Below are positions 23,701 through 33,156 of a stretch of 64,000 nt of DNA, in pieces. Position 1 is the stretch's first letter. Each line of letters begins with the position of its first letter. The stretch comes from Plantactinospora sp. BC1 (GTDB taxonomy: Bacteria > Actinomycetota > Actinomycetes > Mycobacteriales > Micromonosporaceae). Below the pieces are notes generated by a model that had not been told where the DNA came from, did no database searches, and saw only the letters and a list, made by a program, of their open reading frames with translations. A program made the translations under genes and the position numbers. The stretch lies in NCBI RefSeq assembly GCF_003030345.1, contig NZ_CP028158.1:5828001-5892000 (forward strand), written 5' to 3'.

Positions 23701-26342
23701 CGGGACGGGCTCGGGAACTCCTCCAGGTACGCCTCGACCCGCTCTGCCGGAGCGGGTCGGGAGAGTGCGTACCCCTGGCCGAGCTTGCAGCCCGCCCTGC
23801 GGGCCTGCTCGACCTGCCCCGGCGACTCCAGGCCCTCGGCGATGATCTCCAAGCCGAACCTCTTGCCGAGACTGACCAGTACGTCGATGAAGGGCTTGCT
23901 CTCGCCCTCCCGGGTGCCACCCTCGGTCACCAGGGTCCGGTCGACCTTGAGGAAGTCGACCGGCAGCCGGCGGAGCTGGGCCAGCGACGCCTGCCCGCTG
24001 CCGAAGTCGTCCAACGCGGTCCGCACCCCCAGCGCCCGCAACCCGGCGAGCTGGGTCACCACCGCCGGCACGTCCACCCCGCCCCGGGGTTCGGCGATCT
24101 CCAGCACCAGCCGGTCCGGCTCGATCCGGTGCTCGGCCAGCGAGGTGCTCACCCAGCGGACGAACTCGGGGGCGGTCAGCTCCCGGGACGAGATGTTGAC
24201 CGACATCCAGAGCCGTCGGGGCCGCTGCGACCAGGCGGCCAACTGCCGGCAGGCGGTGTCCAGCACCCAGCGGCCCAGCTCCTCGACCACCATCAGGTCC
24301 TCGGCCACCGGCAGGAGCTCGGCCGGCAGCACGGTGCCGAGCGCCGGGTTCCGCCAGCGCAGCAGCGCCTCGGTCCCCACCGGCTGCTGGTCGTCGAGGT
24401 CGAGCACCGGCTGGTAGACCAGGTCCAGCTCGCCCCGCTGCACCGCACCGGGCAGCTCGCGCTCCAGGTCGAGCCGGCGGGTGAACTGCTCCTCCAGCTC
24501 GTCGTCGTACCACTCGACGCGGTTGCGGCCGAGCTGCCGGGCCCGCAGCCGGGCCAGGTCCGCCCGGCGGAGTACGTCGTCGACACCGTCCCCGCCGGAG
24601 AGGTCGGCCAGGCCGATGCTGGTGCCGAGGTAGAGCACCGCGCCGGGCATCGGGTACGGCTCGGTCAGCGCGGTCAGCAGCCGGGTCCCCATCGCGTACG
24701 CCAGCACCGGCCGGTCCACGGTCACCACCGCGAACTCGTCCCCGCCCAGCCGGGCCACCACGTCGGCGGCACCGACACCGGTCTTGAGCCGCCGGCCCGC
24801 CTCGGCGAGTACGGCGTCGCCCATCTGCCGCCCGTGCGAGTCGTTGATCCCGGACATGCCGTGCAGGTCGATCACCAGCAGCGCGCCGGTGTGCCCGGGC
24901 ACCGCCCGCTGGGTCACGATGGTCCGCATCAGTTCCCGGCGGTTCGCCAGCCCGGTGAGTTCGTCGGTGAAGGCCAGCTCGTTGAGCTTGCGCTCCAGCC
25001 GCTGCCGTTCGCTGACGTCCCGGACGTGCACCACCAGCGCGGCCACCTCGGGTACCGCCCGCTGGTCGCTGACCGTGGACTCGGTGTCCCGCCAGGCGCC
25101 GTGCCCGTCCAGCAGCCGGGCGGTGACCAGTTGCGGCCGGCCGGTCGGCACGTCACGCCCGGCGAGCACGTCGGTGAGTACCTGGGTGACGTCGGCGGCG
25201 TCGTCCGGATGCATCAGGTTGGGGAACGCCCGACCCCGCACGTCGGCGTCGGAGAGCCCGAAGAGCCGGGCCGCGGTCGGCGACTGCCAGCGGATGAGCA
25301 GGTCCTCGCCGACGATCATCGTCAGGTCGTTGGCCCCGGAGACCAGCGAGCGGAAGTGCGCCTCCTGCTCGGCCAGCCGCTTGGCGTACCGGCGGATGTC
25401 CAGCATCACCAGCACCTCCCGGACCACCAGGGTCGGGATCACGGCCAGGCCCAGCAGGATCGAGGTGGAGTCGAAGTGGCCGACGGTGGCCAGGTGCCAG
25501 AGCGCGGAGAGCGTCGCCAGGATCGCCGGGATGGTCAGCAGCGGATAGGCGGTCAGGGTGGTCTGCGGCTCGGTCGGCGCACCGTTCGGCTGCGCCACCG
25601 GATTGGCCCGGCGGGCACCGGCGGCGATCAGTGCCGGACCGGCGACCAGCGAGATGGCGACCAGCGGCAGCGCGGTCACCGGCGCGCCGTAGGCGATCAG
25701 TACCGCGATCAGCGAGTGCCCGAAGACGGCGAGTCCGGCGCCGATGCCGCAGAACGCGGCGGAGCGCCGGTGCTCGTACGCCCGCAGCGTGGTGATGGTG
25801 ACCACCGGCAGGCCGACGACGGCGAAGAGCGCCGCGACCATGGCGAGCGGCGGCAGCTCGCGGGGCGGGATCACCCAGGCGGAGAAGGCGAGACTGATCC
25901 CGAGGCTCAGCCCGTCGAAGGCACGACGCAGCCGTACCGGCACCGTGCTCGCGGCGCCGGGCAGCATCATCATGCCGAGCAGGTAGAGGGCGAACGCCAG
26001 CACCAGCCCGCCGAGCGCCACCGTCGACCGGGCACCGGGCGGCGCCAGGAAGAGGGCGAGCGCGGAGAGCGCGCTGGCGATCAGGCCGAAGCCGAGGAAT
26101 CCGGCGCCCCGGCACGGGCCGAAGCCGGTACCGCCCCGGTGCAGTCGGATCGCCAGCCGGACCAGCCGAGCGGCGGCCGCGGCGGCGACCATGCCGACGG
26201 CCGCGGCGACGGCGGCGTAGGGCGGCAGTGCGCCGACGTGGGCGGCGAGCAGGACGGCTACGGCGAGAACTGGGGCACCGCTCTCGGTGACCCGGACGAC
26301 CAGCCGGCGGGCTCGGCCGTCCGCGATGTGCGCCACGAACAT
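23697..26342 (-). CDS. Membrane PAS-GGDEF-EAL cyclic-di-GMP protein
   Basis: An 881-aa protein that probably makes and breaks c-di-GMP. About 8-10 hydrophobic segments occupy residues 15-350. A PAS domain follows (about 375-490, HFRSLVSGANDLTMIVGEDL). The GGDEF domain has an intact RLGGDEFAVV at about 530, but the upstream inhibitory RxxD site is GAAD, so product inhibition is probably absent. The EAL domain (from about 655) keeps TEALLRW, SVNISSREL, LEIAE, ALDDFGSG and FLKVDR, so the phosphodiesterase site looks complete. ATG 26342 follows GAAGG by about 9 bases; the open frame further upstream is not membrane-protein-like. Divergent from the PH-domain gene. Confidence 0.9.
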   Translation of the reverse strand: MFVAHIADGRARRLVVRVTESGAPVLAVAVLLAAHVGALPPYAAVAAAVGMVAAAAAARLVRLAIRLHRGGTGFGPCRGAGFLGFGLIASALSALALFLAPPGARSTVALGGLVLAFALYLLGMMMLPGAASTVPVRLRRAFDGLSLGISLAFSAWVIPPRELPPLAMVAALFAVVGLPVVTITTLRAYEHRRSAAFCGIGAGLAVFGHSLIAVLIAYGAPVTALPLVAISLVAGPALIAAGARRANPVAQPNGAPTEPQTTLTAYPLLTIPAILATLSALWHLATVGHFDSTSILLGLAVIPTLVVREVLVMLDIRRYAKRLAEQEAHFRSLVSGANDLTMIVGEDLLIRWQSPTAARLFGLSDADVRGRAFPNLMHPDDAADVTQVLTDVLAGRDVPTGRPQLVTARLLDGHGAWRDTESTVSDQRAVPEVAALVVHVRDVSERQRLERKLNELAFTDELTGLANRRELMRTIVTQRAVPGHTGALLVIDLHGMSGINDSHGRQMGDAVLAEAGRRLKTGVGAADVVARLGGDEFAVVTVDRPVLAYAMGTRLLTALTEPYPMPGAVLYLGTSIGLADLSGGDGVDDVLRRADLARLRARQLGRNRVEWYDDELEEQFTRRLDLERELPGAVQRGELDLVYQPVLDLDDQQPVGTEALLRWRNPALGTVLPAELLPVAEDLMVVEELGRWVLDTACRQLAAWSQRPRRLWMSVNISSRELTAPEFVRWVSTSLAEHRIEPDRLVLEIAEPRGGVDVPAVVTQLAGLRALGVRTALDDFGSGQASLAQLRRLPVDFLKVDRTLVTEGGTREGESKPFIDVLVSLGKRFGLEIIAEGLESPGQVEQARRAGCKLGQGYALSRPAPAERVEAYLEEFPSPSR

Positions 26343-26717
26343 GGCGGGATGCCTTCGCAGAGGGGGCACGGACGTGGTGCAGGTCAGGCCCGGTCCGACC
26401 GAACGGCCGAAACCAGTCCTATCAACCCCCAACGATCGGCAGGGGGCATGGTTACGTATCGAACCTTTTTCGACCTTCCCTTGCGGTCCGTCCCGGTCGC
26501 GGTCGTCGGCCGGGACGCGTACGCCGGGCTGCCCAGGTTGAAGAGGTTCAATGGTAGGGGTCTCCCACTCCGGGTTGCTCGGGAAATCTTCCCTCAACCG
26601 GTCAAGCCCGCTCCACCCCGGCTCGGCCAGCGGTACCGGCCACCCGGCCGACCCCACTCGGCCCGGCCGGCCGAGGCCCACGCCCGACCCGGCGGGCCGG
26701 GGTGCGAAAATCGCCGG
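26343..26717. other. Divergent gap upstream of the GGDEF-EAL and PH-domain genes
   Basis: No gene is seen. A TTGAA-GAGG-TTCAA palindrome lies at about 26537-26550, and a GAAAAT hexamer (26705-26710) 7 bases before the PH-domain start could be a leaderless -10. I see no c-di-GMP riboswitch-like conserved block. Confidence 0.4.
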
Positions 26718-27116
26718 GTGGGTAAGACCGGCACACTCCGCTTCCGGCACAGCCAGGCAATCTGGGTGGCCGCGCTCATCGCGTTCCTCGGCGCCCTTCC
26801 GCTGGCCAGCTCCCGCTGGTATCTGACCCCGCTGCTGCTGGTGCCGGTGGCGGTCGGCGTCTGGGCCTGGCGGGCCGGCACCGACGCCGACCGTGACGGG
26901 GTACGGATCCGGGCACTGCTGGGCCAGCGCAGCATCGCCTGGTCCGAGATCGTGGAGCTGGCGTCCGACCCGCGCGGCCAGGCGGTGGTACGGCTGCACG
27001 ACGGCCGGACGACGGCCCTGCCCGCGGTCCGGGCCGCCGACCTGCCCGGTCTGGTCGCCGCCAGCGGCCAGCCGCTCGGCGAGCCCCGCCCCACCCCGGG
27101 CCAGCCCGCCGACTGA
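26718..27116 (+). CDS. PH-domain membrane protein (CFP-6/Rv3004-like)
   Basis: The 132-aa protein has two close hydrophobic segments (about 14-30 and 36-50) followed by a bacterial PH-type domain (DRDGVRIRALLGQRSIAWSE, VVRLHDGRTTALPAV). The arrangement matches mycobacterial low-molecular-weight antigen CFP-6 (Rv3004) and its relatives, whose function is unknown. GTG 26718 has no ribosome site but lies 7 bases after a possible -10, suggesting a leaderless transcript. In Mycobacterium the homologue also lies near gatB and ligA, so this is conserved synteny. It converges with the 2-hydroxyacid dehydrogenase gene. Confidence 0.8.
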   Translation: MGKTGTLRFRHSQAIWVAALIAFLGALPLASSRWYLTPLLLVPVAVGVWAWRAGTDADRDGVRIRALLGQRSIAWSEIVELASDPRGQAVVRLHDGRTTALPAVRAADLPGLVAASGQPLGEPRPTPGQPAD

Positions 27117-27159
27117 CTCTCCTGGCGGGCGCCTCCCCGCCGGTCTCGGGGCGTCCGGC

Positions 27160-28086
27160 TCAGTAGCCGTCGACCACCTCGTTGATCAGCGGGGTTCCGG
27201 CCACGAAGCGGCGCAACTGCTCGCCGGCCAGCCGGTAGCCACGGGGCAGCAGCCCGCGTACCGAGCCGCCGACGTGCGGGGTGAGCAGTACGTTGGGCAG
27301 GTCCCAGAGCGGGTGCCCGGGCGGCAGCGGCTCGGGCTCGGTGACGTCCAGCGCCGCCGAGATCCGGCCGGTCGTCAACTCGGCGACCAGGGCGTCGGTG
27401 TCGACCACCGGTCCACGGGCGGCGTTGACCAGCAGGGCACCGTCCGGCATCGCGGCGAGGAACCCGGCGTCGACCAGCCCCCGGGTGGCCTCGGTGAGCG
27501 GCACCAGCAGCACCACCACGTCCGCCTCGGGCAGCAGCGTCGGCAGGTCGTCGACGCCGTGGACCTGCTCGGCGGGGCGGGCGGTCCGGGCGACCATGGT
27601 CAGGCCCACCTCGAACGGCGCCAGCCGGGCCCGGGTGGCCGCACCGATCGAACCCGCGCCGACGACGAGTACCCGCTTGCCGGCCAGCTCGTCGGTCGGA
27701 TTGACCTGGTCGTACGACCACTCGTGCCGGGCCTGGGCGCGGGCGAAGAACGGGAACGACCGCAGGTACGACAGGATCGCCGTGACCACCCACTCGGCGG
27801 TGGACGAGTCGTGCACCCCGCGCGCGTCGCAGAGGGTGACGTGCTCCGGCAGCCGGCCGGCCCAGGTGTCCGCCCCGGCCGAGAGCAGCTGCACCACCCG
27901 CAGGTCGGGCAGCTTGGCCGCGATCGGCACCGCGGCGGCCTGGGCGAGGAACGGCGGCACCCAGAACCGGACTCCGGCCGGGTCCGAGGGGAGCCGGTCG
28001 GGTGTCGGGGCGATCTCCACGGTGACGCCCTCGGGAATCTCGCCGAGCAGTTCCAGACCTTCGGGATGGGGAATCCACACCTTCAC
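27160..28086 (-). CDS. D-isomer-specific 2-hydroxyacid dehydrogenase
   Basis: The 308-aa NAD-dependent oxidoreductase is of the SerA/GhrA superfamily. It has the Rossmann fingerprint VLVVGAGSIGAATRARL at about residue 140. Catalytic residues are the Arg in VNAARGPVVD, the Glu in DVTEPEPLP and the His in LTPHVGGS. No ACT domain is present, so it is not full-length phosphoglycerate dehydrogenase; a glyoxylate/hydroxypyruvate or other 2-keto-acid reductase is likely, substrate unknown. GTG 28086 gives the family N-terminus (VKVWIPHPEG); its ribosome site is weak. It lies between two cell-envelope-related genes with no obvious functional link. Confidence 0.88.
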   Translation of the reverse strand: MKVWIPHPEGLELLGEIPEGVTVEIAPTPDRLPSDPAGVRFWVPPFLAQAAAVPIAAKLPDLRVVQLLSAGADTWAGRLPEHVTLCDARGVHDSSTAEWVVTAILSYLRSFPFFARAQARHEWSYDQVNPTDELAGKRVLVVGAGSIGAATRARLAPFEVGLTMVARTARPAEQVHGVDDLPTLLPEADVVVLLVPLTEATRGLVDAGFLAAMPDGALLVNAARGPVVDTDALVAELTTGRISAALDVTEPEPLPPGHPLWDLPNVLLTPHVGGSVRGLLPRGYRLAGEQLRRFVAGTPLINEVVDGY

Positions 28087-28194
28087 GGACGCCGACGATA
28101 GTCCTCGGCGGCCGGGTACCGGCGGTCGCCCTCGCAAGCCGCGACCCGCCGGGGCCGGTGGGCGGGGCCGGTGGGCGGGGTCGTCGCGCCGGCC

Positions 28195-29820
28195 TCAGCG
28201 CAGCGGCAGGCCGACCGGCCCGGACGGCTGGTAGACGTGGTGTCCGGCCACGGTGGTGACGGTGACCGGCAGGCCGCTCCCGCGCAGGTGTGCCCGGACC
28301 GCCGCGTCCAGCGGGGAGCGCTCGGCGATGACGAACGCCGGCCGGTCCGCCTCGGCGACGAGTCGGGGGTAGCGGGGGTGACGGTCCCAGCCGGGGCGCA
28401 GGTCGGCGCCGAGCACGGCGCAGACGAGTCGTTCCCGGCTGAGGAAGATGACGTCGTAGCAGGTCCAGTAGTCGGTGTAGAACCGGCGTACGCCCAGCCG
28501 GTCGAGGCCGGTGACCAGGTCCCGGCGCTGTGCGGCCTTCCGGGCCAGTTCGGGACCGGCCGCGACCAGGGCGGCGCTGGCCAGCAGCATGCTGACGGCG
28601 AGCCCGGCGAGCGGGGCCGCCGCCGCCAGCCGGACGGCCGCCGCCCTCCGGGGCCGGCCCGGGACCGTGCCGGGCGGCCGGGTCAGCACCGACCAGAGCG
28701 GCCAGAGCACGGCCGGGGTCGAGATGAGCAGTACCGAGAGGTAGCGCGCGCTCTCCACCGGGGTTCTCGCGGCGGCACCGCTGCCGGCGTACGCCAGCAG
28801 GGTCAGCGCTGCCGCGCCGAGCAGGGCGAGCCGGCCGGCCTGCCGGACCCGGGCCGCCCGGTCGGTGGCGCGGCGCAGCGCCCGCCAGGCCGCCCCGGCG
28901 GCGACGGCCAGCAGCACGGGGTAGACGACGCCCCAGCCCAACTGCCAGGGCGCGCACCGGCCGGGTGGGCAGAGCCCGGTACCCATCGGCAGTCCGAGCA
29001 GGACGCCGCCGTAGAGTCGCTCCGGCCACGAACCGGCGCCGCCGCCGAGCGCGGCGTAGACGGCCAGCGAGCGGTCTGCTGGCGCGGCGGTCAGGTTGTG
29101 CGCCACGATCGGGACGAGTCCGAGCGCCAGCCCGGCGCCGAGCGCCAACCCGGCCCGGCCGGCCAGTGCCCGCCACCGGAACCCGAGCAGCACCGCGGCT
29201 GCCGCGCCGACGTACGGCAGGATCAGCCAGTCGTCCCAGAGGGTGAGTCCGGCGACCAGCCCGAAGCCCGCGTACGCCGGGGCGGGCCGGCGGACGACGC
29301 CGAGGCCGAGGTTGACCGCCAGCAGTACCAGCAGCGCGCCGGCCGGGTTCATCTCCGGATAGCCGCCACCCGCGATGAGCTGGTTCTTCACGATCCGGTC
29401 GGAGCCGAGGGCGAGCAGGCCGACGGTGGCCGCCGCCAGCCAGGGGGTGTAGAGCCGACGGGTGAGCTGCCACATCAGCGCCAGGAAGGCGGCGTAGAGC
29501 AGCAGGTTGGGCAGCCGCAGTACGAGGGTGGACGAGCCGAGGACCGCGAAGAGCGGCGCGGCGAGATAGGACTCCAGGGCGCCCATGTAGTACTGGCCGT
29601 AGAAGAAGAGCGGAAACTCCCGCCCCTGTGCCACGTGCCGGGCCACCAGCCCGGTGACCGCCTCGTCGCTGTTGCCGGGCGGCACCTCGGCGAGCAGCAG
29701 CGCCAGCCGGTAGCCGACACCGAGCACGCCGAGCGCGGCGGCGACGTGCCCGGGCCCGGGTCGCCGCCGGGCGGGCCGGGGTGGCGACCCGGTCAGCTCC
29801 GGCGAGGTGGCGAGCGCCAT
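28195..29820 (-). CDS. GT39-like polytopic membrane glycosyltransferase
   Basis: The 541-aa GT-C protein has about 11 hydrophobic segments. The first external loop carries the acidic motif PPGNSDEAVTGLVARH that in GT39/ArnT-type enzymes contacts the lipid-phosphate sugar donor, followed by FFYGQYYMGALESYLAAP. A soluble C-terminal part begins near residue 440 (RRFYTDYWTCYDVIFLS). It presumably transfers a sugar from polyprenyl phosphate to an envelope acceptor; donor and acceptor are unknown. ATG 29820 gives a short cytoplasmic N-terminus. A longer open frame reaches 31248 but lies antisense to the PQQ dehydrogenase gene and is not coding. Confidence 0.8.
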   Translation of the reverse strand: MALATSPELTGSPPRPARRRPGPGHVAAALGVLGVGYRLALLLAEVPPGNSDEAVTGLVARHVAQGREFPLFFYGQYYMGALESYLAAPLFAVLGSSTLVLRLPNLLLYAAFLALMWQLTRRLYTPWLAAATVGLLALGSDRIVKNQLIAGGGYPEMNPAGALLVLLAVNLGLGVVRRPAPAYAGFGLVAGLTLWDDWLILPYVGAAAAVLLGFRWRALAGRAGLALGAGLALGLVPIVAHNLTAAPADRSLAVYAALGGGAGSWPERLYGGVLLGLPMGTGLCPPGRCAPWQLGWGVVYPVLLAVAAGAAWRALRRATDRAARVRQAGRLALLGAAALTLLAYAGSGAAARTPVESARYLSVLLISTPAVLWPLWSVLTRPPGTVPGRPRRAAAVRLAAAAPLAGLAVSMLLASAALVAAGPELARKAAQRRDLVTGLDRLGVRRFYTDYWTCYDVIFLSRERLVCAVLGADLRPGWDRHPRYPRLVAEADRPAFVIAERSPLDAAVRAHLRGSGLPVTVTTVAGHHVYQPSGPVGLPLR

Positions 29821-30147
29821 GCCGGGGAGTCTCGCACGGCCGGACCGGCGGGAGCCTCGGCGACATGCCCGATTCATCTCCTCGGCACCGTTCGCGGCTT
29901 GTCGACGTGATTGATTCGATCCGGGCCGGGGCCGGAGGGTCGAGAGTGGATCATCGTCCCCTGCCGGGAACCCGTCCCGGACGGCACGACTCGTCCCGCT
30001 GACGGTCGCCGATCCCGGTGCCCGGCCGGGGCGACCTGCCGGCCCCACCATGCCGGCCGGCGCCCCGAGCAGCGACGACTCCGGAAGATCGGTGGAATGA
30101 TCGAGCGAACCGACGGCACACGGTGGGATCGGACTACGCTGGGCCGG
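29821..30147. other. Divergent gap upstream of the glycosyltransferase and PQQ lipoprotein genes
   Basis: No gene is supported. A TACGCT hexamer at 30135-30140 lies 7 bases before the GTG at 30148, where no ribosome site is seen: a probable leaderless -10 for the lipoprotein gene. Nothing comparable is clear for the minus-strand gene. Confidence 0.5.
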
Positions 30148-31329
30148 GTGAGCGCTCGCCCGTACCCCAGACTCAGCCGTCGGCGCGCGGCGGTCGCGCT
30201 CTGTGCGGCGGCCGTGCTCGTCACGAGTGGTTGTGCCTTCGGCGAGCCGGAACCGGACCCGGCCGGCGAACCGCCGAAGTTCCCCACCCCCTCCGTCTCG
30301 CCCAGCCAGAACGGAGCCGGGCAGCAGGTCGCGGCCACGGTGCTGGCCAGCAGGTTGCAGATCCCGTGGGGGATCGCGTTCCTGCCCGACGGCGGCGCGC
30401 TGGTGACCGAGCGGGACACCGCCAAGATCCTGAAGGTCGGGCCGGAATCCGACACGAACGGCCTCAAGGTCACTACCGTGCAGACCCTCGACGAGGTCGA
30501 CGCGGCCGGCGAGGGCGGCCTGCTCGGAATCGCGGTCTCCCCCGGCTACCAGCGGGACAGGTCGGTCTTCGTCTACTACTCGACCGCCGAGGACAACCGG
30601 ATCGCCAAGCTGACCCTCGGGGGCGAGCCGACGCCGATCGTCACCGGCATCCCGCTCTCCGGCATCCACAACGGCGGTCGCCTCGGCTTCGGCCCGGACG
30701 GCTTCCTCTACGCCACCACCGGGGACGCCTCGGAGCGCGGCCTCTCCCAGGACCTCAGGAGCCTCGGCGGCAAGATCCTCCGGATGACCCCGGCCGGCAA
30801 GCCGGCCCCGGGCAACCCCTTCCCGAACTCGCTGGTCTGGTCCTACGGGCACCGCAACGTGCAGGGCATCGCCTGGGACGCCGACAAGCGCCTCTACGCC
30901 ACCGAGTTCGGGCAGAACCAGTGGGACGAGATCAACCTGATCACGCCGGGCAAGAACTACGGCTGGCCCGAGGTCGAGGGGCGCGGCGGCAGCGGCGCCG
31001 ACGCCGACAAGTACGCCGACCCGCTGGTCACCTGGACCACCGCCGAGGCGTCCTGTTCCGGGGCGGCGATGATCGACCGGGTCTTCGTGGCCGCCTGCCT
31101 GCGGGGCGAGCGGCTCTGGCTGGTGGAACTCACCGCGAACGGCACCGTGCTGGGCCAGCCCCGCCCGCTGCTCGTCGGCGAGTACGGTCGGCTCCGCACC
31201 GCGGTCGCCGCACCGGACGGCTCGTTGTGGATCTCCACCTCCAACCACGACGGCAAGCGCGACCCCGCTCCCCAGGACGACCGGATCTTCCGGTTGGTCT
31301 TCTCCGGCGGTACGGCCGGCCGGAGCTGA
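30148..31329 (+). CDS. Lipoprotein PQQ-dependent sugar dehydrogenase (sorbosone/glucose dehydrogenase family)
   Basis: The 393-aa protein has a lipoprotein signal peptide (RRRAAV, hydrophobic core, lipobox LVTSGC with Cys at about 29) and a Pro-rich linker. A six-bladed beta-propeller of the GSDH family follows: IPWGIAFLPDGGALVTER, GEGGLLGIAVSPGY, the active-site-type GIHNGGRLGFGPDGFLYATTG, WSYGHRNVQGIAW and GKNYGWPEVEG. Relatives oxidise sugars with PQQ at the outer face of the membrane; PQQ use here is inferred and actinobacterial substrates are unknown. GTG 30148 gives a normal 29-residue signal peptide and fits the leaderless -10; an ATG at 30097 would add 17 residues. Confidence 0.85.
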   Translation: MSARPYPRLSRRRAAVALCAAAVLVTSGCAFGEPEPDPAGEPPKFPTPSVSPSQNGAGQQVAATVLASRLQIPWGIAFLPDGGALVTERDTAKILKVGPESDTNGLKVTTVQTLDEVDAAGEGGLLGIAVSPGYQRDRSVFVYYSTAEDNRIAKLTLGGEPTPIVTGIPLSGIHNGGRLGFGPDGFLYATTGDASERGLSQDLRSLGGKILRMTPAGKPAPGNPFPNSLVWSYGHRNVQGIAWDADKRLYATEFGQNQWDEINLITPGKNYGWPEVEGRGGSGADADKYADPLVTWTTAEASCSGAAMIDRVFVAACLRGERLWLVELTANGTVLGQPRPLLVGEYGRLRTAVAAPDGSLWISTSNHDGKRDPAPQDDRIFRLVFSGGTAGRS

Positions 31330-31447
31330 CCCCTCCGGCTGGACGGCCGGGCGGGCGGCCGGTGAGTTGGCTCATACCCGCGGTGGAAATGGCGCGGCAC
31401 CTGCGGCGGGTTTCGAAGATGTCGCTTTGGGCAGGTGATGATTGAGC

Positions 31448-33085
31448 ATGGACAGGCGGAGGAATGACACCCGAGCCGCCGGCGGCACGACGCCTCCGGC
31501 GGCTCGGCGTGTGCTGGGCTGGTCGCGTACCGCCGTACGGGGCTGCCGCGCCGTCCTGACCTCGAAACCGAGCCGTCGGGCCGGACTGGCCCTGTCGATC
31601 ATCGCCGTCACGGTGGTCGGGATCGTGGTCGGCGCCCTGCTCGGCGGGCGGATGCAGACCGACATCGGGCCCTTCCGGGCGGAGATGGCGATCACACCCT
31701 CGGTCGAGGGCGGCACCACCGTCACCATCCCGCCGCTCGGCGCGCTCCAGCTCAGCAGCCATGCCGGCCCCGCGCACCTCTCCGTCCGGCTCGGCTCGCT
31801 CGACCAGCGCCGCACCGAGGCACTTATCGACGATCCGGCCAGCATCAGCCGGGCCAGCCAGTCCGCCGTCAGCGACGTGACCAACGGGGTGATCCGGGTC
31901 GGGGTACGCACCGTCGCGGTCTCCGTACTGGCCACCATGATCCTGGCGGCGCTGGTCTTCCGGCGTACCCGCCGGGTGGCCTGGGCCGGCGGGCTGGCGC
32001 TGGTGATCACCGGCGGCAGCCTGGGCATCGCCGCGCTGACCTTCCGGCCGGACTCGATCGAGGAGCCCCGCTACGAGGGCCTGCTCGTCAACGCCCCGGC
32101 GATCGTCGGCGACGCCCGGCGGATCGCCAACGACTACGGCCGGTACGCCGATCAGCTCCAACGGATGGTCGGCAACGTCAGCCAGCTCTACACCACCGTC
32201 TCCACCCTGCCGGTCTTCGACCAGGAGCAGGGCACCGTACGGGTGCTGCACGTTTCGGACCTGCACCTGAACCCGACCGCCTGGCAGGTGGTCCGGACGG
32301 TCGTCGAGCAGTTCAAGATCGACGTGGTGATCGACACCGGGGACATGACCGACTGGGGCAGCGAGCCGGAGGCGTCCTTCGTCGGCTCCATCGGCCTGCT
32401 CAAGGTCCCGTACGTCTTCATCCGCGGCAACCACGACTCGCCGGCAACCGCCGCCGCCGTCGACCGGCAGCCGAACGCGATCGTGCTGAACAACTCGATC
32501 GTCAACGTCGCCGGGTTGACCATCGCCGGCATCGGGGACCCCCGGTTCACCCCGGACAAGGAGACCTCGCCGGCCGGCTCCGGCGCCCTGCCGCAGACGG
32601 TCGACCAGGTCGCCGGGGCCGGCGAGCAGCTCGCCTCGACGATCCGGGTCTCCGGCAAGCCGGTCGACATCGCCCTGGTGCACGATCCGGCGTCGGCCGA
32701 CGCGCTCTCCGGAGTCGTACCGCTGGTGCTGGCCGGGCACACCCACCACCGGGAGGTGCGCGAGCTGCCACCGGTGCCGGACGCGATGCCGACCCAGCTA
32801 CAGGTGCAGGGTTCCACCGGCGGGGCGGGGCTGCGCGGCCTGGAGGGCGACAAGCCGACACCGCTGGCGATGTCGGTGCTCTATTTCAACCAGCAGCGGG
32901 CGCTCCAGGCGTACGACGACATCCTGCTCGGCGGCACCGGCGAGGCGCAGGTCAACCTGGAACGGCACGTCGTGGAGGAGCCGGAGCCACCGGTGCCGCC
33001 CACCCCGACCCCCGGTACGCCGACCCCGGCGAGCCCGGTCCCGCCGGCCGGCGCCCCGCCACCCGACCCGACCCCCACCGGCTGA
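31448..33085 (+). CDS. Membrane-anchored metallophosphoesterase
   Basis: A protein of about 545 aa with two transmembrane segments (about 46-68 and 160-200). A calcineurin-like phosphoesterase domain follows with all metal motifs in order: VLHVSDLHLNP, DTGDMTDWG, IRGNHDSP, LVHDP and LAGHTHHRE. It ends in a Pro/Thr/Ala-rich tail of about 45 residues. Substrate unknown; the topology places the phosphoesterase domain outside or beneath the membrane depending on the second segment. ATG 31448 is chosen; the TTG two codons earlier (31442) has the better-spaced AGGTG and is possible. A strong terminator follows. Confidence 0.85.
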   Translation: MDRRRNDTRAAGGTTPPAARRVLGWSRTAVRGCRAVLTSKPSRRAGLALSIIAVTVVGIVVGALLGGRMQTDIGPFRAEMAITPSVEGGTTVTIPPLGALQLSSHAGPAHLSVRLGSLDQRRTEALIDDPASISRASQSAVSDVTNGVIRVGVRTVAVSVLATMILAALVFRRTRRVAWAGGLALVITGGSLGIAALTFRPDSIEEPRYEGLLVNAPAIVGDARRIANDYGRYADQLQRMVGNVSQLYTTVSTLPVFDQEQGTVRVLHVSDLHLNPTAWQVVRTVVEQFKIDVVIDTGDMTDWGSEPEASFVGSIGLLKVPYVFIRGNHDSPATAAAVDRQPNAIVLNNSIVNVAGLTIAGIGDPRFTPDKETSPAGSGALPQTVDQVAGAGEQLASTIRVSGKPVDIALVHDPASADALSGVVPLVLAGHTHHREVRELPPVPDAMPTQLQVQGSTGGAGLRGLEGDKPTPLAMSVLYFNQQRALQAYDDILLGGTGEAQVNLERHVVEEPEPPVPPTPTPGTPTPASPVPPAGAPPPDPTPTG

Positions 33086-33104
33086 GGCCGCAGGTGGGTG
33101 TGAC

Positions 33105-33148
33105 GAAGGGCCCCCGCTACTACAGAAAACTATGAGCGGGGGCCCTTC
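33105..33148. terminator. Strong bidirectional terminator between the phosphoesterase gene and gatB
   Basis: GAAGGGCCCCCGCT and AGCGGGGGCCCTTC form a perfect 14-bp stem around a 16-base AT-rich loop, between convergent stops at 33085 and 33157. It is a second copy of the GGAAGGGCCCC hairpin type. Confidence 0.9.
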
Positions 33149-33156
33149 GGCACACC

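Noticed and set aside
26343-26717. c-di-GMP riboswitch in the leader of the GGDEF-EAL gene
   Set aside because: No conserved aptamer-like blocks were found on either strand.
24129-27116. 995-codon plus-strand frame opposite the GGDEF-EAL gene
   Set aside because: Only its last 132 codons (from GTG 26718) match a family (PH domain); the rest is antisense shadow.
28195-31248. Long minus-strand frame extending the GT39-like gene to 31248
   Set aside because: The part beyond 29820 is antisense to the PQQ-type lipoprotein gene and has no membrane-protein character; the ATG at 29820 fits the family start.
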